The notes beneath the pieces are model-generated. The model ran no database searches and was not told the origin of the DNA. It was given only the letters and a program-made list of their open reading frames with translations. A stretch of 64,000 nt of DNA from Echria macrotheca (Eukaryota > Ascomycota > Sordariomycetes > Sordariales > Schizotheciaceae): assembly GCA_030411725.1 (NCBI GenBank), contig MU839830.1:1302001-1366000 (forward strand), written 5' to 3'. Shown here in pieces: positions 56,480 to 64,000 of the stretch. Position 1 is the stretch's first letter; every line of letters begins with the position of its first letter. Made by a program: the position numbers and the translations under genes.

Positions 56480-58378
56480 ATTGATCGGGCGTCGTCGTAA
56501 GCACAGCTCACCGGCTATGGTCTTATGCGAGCATTCGAAATAGAAGACGTCCTGCGTCGTTTATTGCGACTGTAGGAAACAGTAAGATGGAACGACGGGA
56601 CCGGCCTCGGTCAACGAAGCACTGCGCTTGCGGCAAAGCAACAGAAAAAAGGGTGCGTGGAGAACAGAATAAAGATTAAATGGGCAACCTGGCCAGGTGG
56701 CTGCGAAGGATGAGATATTATAAGAAACACAAGATGCGGAGAGGTGGTGGCCAGGATGACCACCACGCCCACATCCCATAGCTACCCACCGGAGCGCCAA
56801 AGGCAGACCAGGCGAGAGCGGCGGCGGCTCTCCCGCATCTCGTGGCGGGCAGCTTGCAGGACCGGGTGTGACGACGCCGGGAAGAGGCAAGCCAAGACTC
56901 GTAGAGATGCTAGCTCGAGCAGGGCCGAATCAGGATGCGTAGAGCCTTCGAAGCCTCGAGCCAGCGAATCGATATCCCGCACCCGAGTTGCAGTCGAGTG
57001 GATGGCGCGCGCCAATCGAGTCCCGGATGACAAGATCGGAGGGCAGCGATGCATACACGGCAGCCAATGGGAGGCGCGATGTGCAACGCGAGCGTTGAGT
57101 GCGGGCGCTTACCAGGGCGGCTGCAAGGCTCGATTGGCAGTTGGGCGCTCTCGAAGGAAATGATGCTTCTTGCTGTGAGTCTTTCCCTTCCAGGCCATTG
57201 TCCATTGCGCCATGCAAAGCAATATCTTCCGATGGCTGTGGTCGCACCTGACATCAGCCGTCGATATTGTTCTGCCACCATGCAGTTTGTCGATAACCCG
57301 GCATGTCGTCGAGAGTGGGTGGGCCGGGAGTCGTTCCGGTCTTTGCTGGACGATCTGGAAGATCCATGTCCATCCATGCCCGGGTGCATCCGTAGATCTC
57401 GAAGCACACACATTCGGCACATCGTCACATCACCGCTTCGGGACAGGCCATCACGTCTCGCTTTCCTCTTTCGACCGAGATGGCACGCTAGATCCGTGAC
57501 GGCACGCATCCCCGACCAAAAGTGGACGAGCCATGTCGGCGAGGCTGAGAAGGAGAATTTGCTTGACAGGCCGTGGCTAACGACGTTTGCTTGCCTGCGA
57601 GATGGTCAACCTGCTCAACACCAGCTGCGCTCCCATGAACCCATCACCAACCGAGGCCGGCACCGGCCAACCCCAGGCCGTCCAGGCTCGACGCTGCTGC
57701 GAGTCATCGCCGGTAAGGATGCGGCAGAAAGGTAAAAATAGCGAGCCACGGCCAACTGGCCGACAGTGCAGACTGCACAAATCCTCTGGGCTACAGCCAA
57801 CTGCAGATTCGCCGAATCCCGGAAGGATGGGGGACGTGGGGTGAGCTTCAGTCTGTCCTGGAAGACAAAAGGACCGAGGTCGACTTGGGATGAAGGGTGT
57901 TGCCGCTGGGGTACCGCTGGACTGCCGCCGCTGTCCAGGTGGCGGCGCTTCCACGAACTCCTGGGAACACAACGCTTCAAGCTTGGCCCCCAGCCGCCCA
58001 GGACGAAGTGGGGCTGTAGGCAAAAAATCACAGCGGGTGATTGGCGTCTCCAGGCTGACCAATCAGGGAGGGTCTCTATCCGGCTGCCAGCTTGCCTTGT
58101 TCGTCATGCCCCGCCATCGAGTGAACCCCGCAGTGCAATGCTTCAATGCCATGGAGGGGCAGTGGCACTTCCAAGGTGCCGGCAAACTCAGACACTCAAG
58201 ACGTGACGCGCGAAACCACACGAGTCCACCACGGCGGCTCACCCGTCTCTGTTGCATCGCAATCTCATCTCGCCCTGTTGCTTCGCATTAGCCTCCTTGG
58301 TTCCTGTCGATCCGTGTCGCGCCTCTCCCGGTGCCTGAGCCGACCTCGAGCTCGTCGACACGCCACGAAGACGCCCTC
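56480..58378. other. Intergenic, no supported gene
   Basis: About 1.9 kb between divergent starts of the methyltransferase (minus) and Tma22 (plus). Open frames on both strands overlap each other and have no domain character. Presumed promoters and leaders. Confidence 0.5.
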
Positions 58379-59337
58379 ATGGCCGAACCCGCCCTAGTCG
58401 GTCGTAACGTAATTTACTGCGGCGGTAAGGGCCTTCTGTTTACCCCCCCTCCCACAAGGACTGACATCATGCTCCCTCTCCTCCCGCATGTCAATATCAC
58501 AGACTGATAATCTCCGTTGTTGTGATCTAGTCTGCTCCTTACCGCCAGAGGTACGTCCGACGCGAATGCCATGTCCCCGCAAGAGACAACAAAGACAGAA
58601 CAGAGAAGCTTATAGATGCCCCTCGAATGTAGTACTGCGAATATGGCGGAACCGTTAAGAAATGCCAGGAATGGCTAGAAAAGAACCACCCTGACCTATA
58701 CCAGAGGATATGGTCTCCAGGTTGGGCCCCCCCTTCCATAATTATAGAAACATCACACACGCGACTCAGCAACAGCGCGAACCCCTGTTCCCATACACAC
58801 ACATTACCCACCCCGGACAAATCACGACACCATCCCTCCTCCTCCTTCTCCCTAGCCAAGTCGGGAAGAAACCAAAACAAAGAAGAGACAAAATACTGAC
58901 CCCTTGGAACCCCACGCCCAGAAGCCCTAGAAGCCGCGACAGCCTCCCTCTCGGTCGAGGCTAAAGAGCGCGCAGCAAAGGACGCCAAGAAGAAGGCGGC
59001 AAAGGCCGAGGCGGCCGAGCAGAAGCACGCCGACAAGCTCGCTAACAGTGTCATCACGATCAAGCGCATCGAGCGCAACAAGCGCAAGTTTGTCACGGCC
59101 GTCTCGGGGCTCGAGGCTTTCGGGCTCGATCTGAAGAAAGTGGCCAAGGACTTTGGCAAGAAGTTTGCTACCGGCTCTTCGGTGACCAAGACGCCCAGCG
59201 GCGGCGAGGAGATTGTCGTCCAGGGCGACGTCAGCGGGGAGATAGAGGAGTTTTTGCTCGAAAAGTACAAGGAGATACCCGAGGACAATATCGAGCTCGT
59301 TGAAGACAAGAAGAAGAAACCCACCGGGGCTGGCTGA
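58379..59337 (+). CDS. tma22: Density-regulated protein homologue Tma22/DENR (189 aa, 4 exons)
   Basis: With Tma20/MCT-1, DENR recycles post-termination 40S subunits and aids reinitiation. Exons: 58379-58424, 58531-58550 (20 nt), 58633-58720, 58922-59337. The assembled start is MAEPALVGRNVIYCGVCSLP, then PEYCEYGGTVKKCQEWLEKN, placing the Cys pairs of the N-terminal zinc-binding part (CGVC, YCEY, KKC). A charged helix follows (EAKERAAKDAKKKAAKAEAA). The SUI1 domain then reads ITIKRIERNKRKFVTAVSGL, LKKVAKDFGKKFATGSSVTK, EIVVQGDVSGEIEEFLLEKY. The last acceptor is a tandem choice (58922 or 58931, both in frame); the upstream one adds ALE and gives PEALEAATAS, which I think matches homologues. It lies convergent with borealin. 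Confidence 0.93.
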
Positions 59338-59601
59338 GGGGATTTGTGTGCGGGTGTGAATAGGGTTAGATAGCACAGCGGAATGAAAAAACAGCAACAG
59401 GTTATGGGATTAGTAGCATGTGCATAGCAAGACAAAAACCAAGCTCCTATTCATTTTCGTTATAAAAGCAGGTCATACTAATCCAACAAGACGCCAGACA
59501 TTACCCGGAAACCATAATCCAGCGCTCTATCCGTCATACCGGGCATTCCCCAGACCGGTGAGTGAACAATATCAACATGGCACAACGCCAAAGCAACGTA
59601 A

Positions 59602-60871
59602 TCATGTCCGCTTCCGTAGCACTCTCCCCGTTCCAACCGCCGGAGCCGCCGCCGGTGTTTTGGCCGTGGCCGCCTTCCTCGTCGTCCCTGTACCCGTGCC
59701 GGTGCCGGCCCCAACACCCTTTTTGATCGAACTCATGACGGTCCGCTTCGCAGCCGGCGCCTTGGCGGACGACGTCCCCATGGCCGTGGCCGGTCGCTTC
59801 CTCACCACGGTCGACGTGCTGCCGTCGCTGGACTCGCTGATGACACTAACCCTCCGCGCCGTCCGCGTGGCAGGCCGTGCTGCCGGGGCTGCCGCTCCTC
59901 CTCTTTTCCCTCTGGTCGTTCCTGTGGCCGACGTAGTAGTAGAAGCCGAGCCGTTGGATGAGCTGGTAGTTGTGGAGGTTGTGGTCTTGCGGTTCGTCGC
60001 CGCAGCGCGCGTGGACCGTGCCTTCTCGACCATGTTGCTGAGGAGGGACGTGGCGGTGGCCATCTTGGTCGGGGACACGGGACGCGCGATGAGAGACTTG
60101 GCCGGCGATGGGGGTCGTTCACGCGGCGCCAGGCGCGAGTTGGACGAGGCCGGCGAGAGCACCTTGCCTGGGTTGAGCGCGATGTCTGTCGTGGCGGGGC
60201 CGGCGCGCGCTTTCTTCTTGGGCATGTCGAGCGCGACGGACTCGTTTTCCTTGTCGCCTCCTGAGATTTCCGAACTGGGGCTGCTTGTCAGCGGGGATTG
60301 CAGGGGAAGAAAGGCGGAGACAAACCTCATTCTCTTGTGGTGACGCGCGGGAGAAATGGGTATAGCTGTGTGAGGTCTTCGGAAGGTTGATTGCGGCCCC
60401 GGGAGGTGATCCTTCTCTGGGACGGGGGGACCTTTGGTCGTGTCCCTGTGCGCGAATTGCGATGGTTCTTGTTGTTGTTGCTGCGCGGCGTACTTCTGGA
60501 TAAGTTCGCCCATGGTCATGTCGCGCAATCGCCTGGATATTCTCGTGACGCGCATCTCCACTCGTGTCCGTAGCGTTTGCGCGTGGATGTTGTAGTTTGA
60601 TCGCAGCCTCCGCGCGCGCTCAGTAACTAGGAGAGCACATGTTAAGATCGCGTCTCGAAGAGATTTCAAGCGTGAAGAACTCACTTTCTAATTGCAGATC
60701 CTCAATCAATGCTTGTTTCTGTGCCTGTGTGATGCCAATCTTCCTCTTCTTTGCCGGGCTCGGTTGGCTCGTCTCCTCGCCCGTCTTGGTGGGGACTCTC
60801 TGGTCTACCATTTCGTCTGTCGAGATATTCGACTCGTCCGACTTGCGCTTTCGTCCACGGAGAGGAGGCAT
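59602..60871 (-). CDS. Borealin/Nbl1-type chromosomal passenger complex subunit (403 aa, 2 exons)
   Basis: Borealin (Nbl1 in yeast) binds survivin and INCENP to place Aurora B at centromeres. Exons: 60871-60685 and 60626-59602. The Nbl1/borealin N-terminal helix is clear across the splice: KKRKIGITQAQKQALIEDLQ, then LEITERARRLRSNYNIHAQT, then LRTRVEMRVTRISRRLRDM and MGELIQKYAAQQ. The rest is Ser/Thr/Ala-rich and basic, with S/T-P sites and RRVSVIS-type Aurora consensus sites, ending VGTGRVLRKRT. Much longer than yeast Nbl1 (73 aa), nearer to metazoan borealin in length. A 45-nt GT-AG segment (60325-60281) with a CTGAC branch site keeps frame whether removed or not, so the length may be 403 or 388 aa. 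Confidence 0.86.
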
Positions 60872-61575
60872 CTTGGGGGCTGGTGATTGTTTTTGAAATT
60901 CGGGGAGGTTCGTTGTGGGAATGCTGTGTCGCGTCTACTTTGCTGGCTTGGAAAGCGTAATCGCAGGGTTGTGTATTTGGAGAAGACAGGAGGAGCGCAA
61001 GTTGGAAAAGTGTGACGCGATTGGCTGTGGTTCGCGGAGTAAACAAAGGCGAGCTTGACCCACACACCGCGGGTGTGGGGCCTTTTACCACTGCAGTTGT
61101 CAAGGGACCGACAGAGGGACAATCCTATGGCAACTTCGATAGTTATTCCATCTGCAATTTTATTACAAGTCGTTGTCCGTTTCAAACATTTTGTCTACAT
61201 TCCCTGGCAGAGCTGAGATTACTTCTAGAATTCAATTGCCATTCAATGGAAGTGGTAGTTATCCTGGGGCTCGGCTTTGTCATTGGGTTGGAGAGACCCA
61301 CCTGAGTCGCCCAGCTGCGCTTTCCAGGTCGATAGGGCGCTGACAGGGGTCCTGCCGTATCCGCATAGACCGCCAGGCTGAACTCGCCTTACGTTGGTTC
61401 AAGCTCCAGAAGCTATCCAGCACTCAGATTCAACGTCTTGCCTCAACGAAACAAGCTCCTTTGGACTTTAACTCTCCGCCGGCCGACTTCATCCTCCCAA
61501 ATACACACACGCCGACGCCGAATTCCATAATATCCCGCATTTTATTCATCGTTCGCCCACCCGCCGCTCGTCAGG
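60872..61575. promoter_or_regulatory. Divergent promoter region between borealin and rpn10
   Basis: About 0.7 kb between two divergent start codons. No gene seen. No specific element is claimed. Confidence 0.5.
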
Positions 61576-62555
61576 ATGGTTCTCGAGGCGGTAATGATCG
61601 TGGTCGACAACAGCGAGAGCAGTCGAAACGGCGATTACACACCGACCCGCTTCGAGGCGCAAGCCGATGCTGTCAATATTATCTTCCAGAATGTCGTCCA
61701 GGGCAACCCTGAGTCGTCGGTCGGCCTGATGAGCATGGGTGGCAAGGGCCCCGAAGTGCTGGTGACGCTCACGACAGACCAAGGCAAGATACTCGATGGA
61801 CTCCATCGTACCAAAAAGAAGATCCGCGGGTCGGCGCACCTAGCAACCGGTATCCAGGTAGCAGGAGTATGTCTACATGCAGATGAGAAAATTCGTGAAT
61901 GCAAGCTAATCACGTCATGGCCCTGCAGCTCGCACTCAAGCACCGGCAAAACAAGTCGCAACGGGCGCGCATCATCGTCTTCGTCTGTTCCCCGATCGAG
62001 GAGGTCGAGAGCGATCTAGTGAAACTGGCCAGGAAGATGAAGAAGAACAACACGAACGTCGACTTCGTGCTGTTTGGCGATATCGACGACGACAACCACA
62101 AGAAGCTCGAGGCGTTCCACCGCGAGGTCAAAGGCAGTGGCGAGGGATCGAACCTCGTGGTGATCCACCCGAGCGGGAAACTTCTTAGCGACCAGCTCAT
62201 TGCGACGCCCATCCTCCTGGGCGAAGGCGCGGCCAGCGGAAGCGGCGCCGGCGGTGGTGGTGACGCTGGCGGCGCGTCAAACGAGGACTTCCCGTTCGGC
62301 ATCGACCCATCTGTCGACCCCGAGTTGGCCCTGGCCCTGCGTATGAGTATGGAAGAGGAAAAGGCCCGGCAAGAGAAGATTGCACGGGAAGAGGCCGAGG
62401 CGGCTAAGAAGGCCAGTCTCGAGAGCGTCAAGGAAGAGGGCGACGAGTCGGCACCGCTACTGGACAAGGATGGCCAGCCTGGTGGTAGTGGCAGCAAGAA
62501 GGACGATGACAAGGGCGGCAAGTCGGATGATAAGGACAAGATGGACACCTCGTAA
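61576..62555 (+). CDS. rpn10: 26S proteasome ubiquitin receptor Rpn10 (305 aa, 2 exons)
   Basis: Regulatory-particle subunit that binds ubiquitin chains and steadies the lid-base contact. Exons: 61576-61866 and 61929-62555. The von Willebrand A domain occupies residues 1-190: MVLEAVMIVVDNSESSRNGD, PTRFEAQADAVNIIFQ, GLMSMGGKGPEVLVTLTTD, IRGSAHLATGIQVAGLALKH, RARIIVFVCSPIEE and VDFVLFGDIDDDNHKKLEAF. A Gly/Ser-rich linker is followed by a ubiquitin-interacting motif at about 227-243 (DPELALALRMSMEEEKARQ), with the LALAL core and acidic flanks intact. The tail is Lys/Asp-rich and ends KDKMDTS. Length fits fungal orthologues. Convergent with Trs23, 238 bp between stops. Confidence 0.97.
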
Positions 62556-62793
62556 TCGGAGTTCTTTTATGCCACTAGCGTCAACAGCGCAATCGAATAG
62601 GAATTTTGTACTCCAGCCTTGTAGACTAGTTATGCTACCGCACTACGTGGAGGGTGCAATGGGAAAAGAACCTAACCCAGCTCGAAAACCATGACCGTCT
62701 TGAACGCCTCCAACTCCTCGATACTGATGCCCCATGTCCAGCGCAATACCCGTCCTCCGCCAAAAACCGTGATCTCGACCTCGCACCAGGAAT

Positions 62794-63421
62794 CTACTTG
62801 TTATTAATCTCCCTGATATGCGACGACAGCTTGCGGTCAAACATGTCGCAGCGGATAGGCATCTCGAGCTGGTAGAAGGGGTTCTTCATGACGTAGTCCG
62901 AGTACATCTCGTACACGCGGCCCATGATGACGCTGATGTTGGCCTGCGTCGTGTCGGTGAACAAGAGGAACTTGGTGCCCGTGAGCGTCGTGAAGCACTG
63001 TAGCCTGAAATTTTCAGATTCGAGCACCTCGAGACCCGACGGCGGGTCGGGCCGGGTGAGTATCGGTGCGCCGCCGGGGCCTGATGATGCTGCGGTTGAT
63101 GGTCTTTCTATCTTGACGGGGTTCAGGCGGGTGGTGATTGCGTGGACGCTGGAGATATGTGAGATCTTTGGGACATGGATATATATGCATGGATATATGG
63201 ATGGGAGGGATGAGGATGAGAACTGCTCACCCGTGAAATGTTCCGGCTAGAACGAGGTAGTCGTTTGTGCTGAGTTTGTTCAGGCCGCCCTCGTGGAATG
63301 TCCGGTTATATATAAGACCGCCGGCCTTGTTGATGATGATGAGTGCAAAGACGGTCCTGGTTTTGGGTTAGTTACGGTTCGTCTGTAGCGGACTTGAGGG
63401 GGAGGGTATTGAAACATACAT
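62794..63421 (-). CDS. trs23: TRAPP complex subunit Trs23/TRAPPC4 (160 aa, 3 coding exons, split start codon)
   Basis: Trs23 is a core TRAPP subunit activating Ypt1/Rab1 in ER-Golgi tethering. Coding exons: 63421-63420 (AT of the start codon), 63356-63231, 63148-62794. The product reads MTVFALIIINKAGGLIYNRT, then GGLNKLSTNDYLVLAGTFHG, VHAITTRLNPVK, a short Pro/Gly loop, PPSGLEVLESENFRLQCFTT, LTGTKFLLFTDTTQ and YSDYVMKNPFYQLEMPIRCD: a complete longin-type (sybindin) fold with the usual C-terminal end. No Met lies in exon 2 before the conserved strand. The acceptor AACCAG|G completes ATG with the AT left before donor GTATGT, so the start codon spans the intron. Shorter than yeast Trs23, which has an inserted loop. 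Confidence 0.88.
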
Positions 63422-64000
63422 CTTGGCCTCTTGTAGTGCATGGCCTTCTCGCAAAGTCAAGACGCTGAATGTGTACGAATTAGATTCAATGAGAGTATTG
63501 ATATGGGGCTTTTTCCGTGTTGGTTTGCTGAGTAGAATTAGAATAACGTTGCGTTATGTTTGTGCTTAGCTAGCAGTGTGAGCAGTGGTGGTGAGCTCCC
63601 CAAAGGCCGGCGAGGTGGGGCAATTTCGAGTACAGTAAGTCTAGGGTTAGGGGTATGGAATACTGAGCACTGGGAGAAGACGAGTTCACCACTCTCCGTC
63701 ATTGCATTCTACCCTAACTATAGAGTCTACCCGGCTCGACTTATACGGCATTATAACTCCCGTACCATGGAATCGTACGTCAAGCTATACACAGGTGACA
63801 AGCAGCATTGATCCTCTGCGTCGGGTTTCCTCGGCGAGTATCACCATGCTCATATCCTCACAAACCAGCGAAAGCAGGCTCGTTATCAAAGCCGGAGACC
63901 CTATCAGACGGTATAGGAACCGAATGGCACCTCCCGCATTTCTGATGTAAGAGAATTAAGGATATGACATGGCGGTGATTTTCGCGTCGAACGCCCCGCC
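63422..64000. other. Upstream region of trs23 and window end; no supported gene
   Basis: Leader and promoter DNA of trs23 up to the window edge. The minus-strand leader contains a short upstream ORF starting at 63441 (see findings). No other feature is supported. Confidence 0.45.

Noticed and set aside
58539..59435. Minus-strand open frame of nearly 300 codons opposite Tma22
   Set aside because: It is the antisense shadow of the Tma22 SUI1 exon; the plus strand has clear family motifs and splice sites.
61910..62548. Minus-strand Ser-rich open frame opposite Rpn10
   Set aside because: Antisense of the Rpn10 second exon; Ser runs mirror Glu/Lys/Asp codons.

Overview
This window reads as a euchromatic segment of a filamentous ascomycete nuclear genome. 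Genes carry short GT-AG introns with CTAAC/CTGAC-type branch sites, coding DNA is GC-rich, and intergenic DNA has homopolymer and microsatellite tracts. The protein set (fungal-type Zn2Cys6/C2H2 regulator, lysine 2,3-aminomutase homologue, disordered methyltransferase, Ppn1, Nbl1-type borealin) fits Sordariomycetes, probably Sordariales; that placement is inference from overall character, not from a marker search. I rebuilt exons by hand. For every protein-coding call except the tentative exon at 7368-7551 the reading frame closes across all junctions.

Layout. 1-1.87 kb: simple repeats. 1.87-5.36 kb (-): unrecognised disordered protein, with a possible alternative first exon inside its long intron. 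8.4-13.3 kb: a divergent accessory pair, mitochondrial-type lysine 2,3-aminomutase (-) and an MFS monocarboxylate-type transporter (+). 16.6-24.0 kb: RPB7 (-), Mpo1-like dioxygenase (+), Apq12-like membrane protein (+), GPN3 (-), S-adenosylmethionine synthetase (+). 25.0-27.6 kb: intron-containing tRNA-Ile, a decayed palindromic element, and an HTH/proline-repeat/acidic-tail protein. 28.8-38.9 kb: UTP12 (-) and ARPC2 (+) from a shared promoter, then a cystathionine gamma-synthase-like enzyme, a degenerate CE4 deacetylase-like membrane protein and endopolyphosphatase Ppn1 (all -). 38.9-43.0 kb: gene-poor, with a terminal-inverted-repeat element at 42.17-42.59 kb. 43.1-43.6 kb (-): small single-pass membrane protein. 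46.8-51.1 kb (+): large Zn2Cys6 plus C2H2 regulator. 53.5-56.5 kb (-): large class-I methyltransferase. 58.4-63.4 kb: compact block of Tma22 (+), borealin (-), Rpn10 (+) and TRAPP subunit Trs23 (-).

Most recognised genes are housekeeping: transcription (RPB7, GPN3), ribosome biogenesis and translation (UTP12, Tma22), actin (ARPC2), proteasome (Rpn10), vesicle tethering (Trs23), chromosome segregation (borealin), one-carbon supply (SAM synthetase) and polyphosphate (Ppn1). They are not an operon-like system. The least ordinary parts are the aminomutase/transporter pair; the Trs23 transcript, where splicing appears to create both the start codon and an overlapping upstream-ORF stop; a GC-AG intron inside the GPN3 P-loop; the 42.2 kb inverted-repeat element; and three lineage-type proteins without a recognised function.
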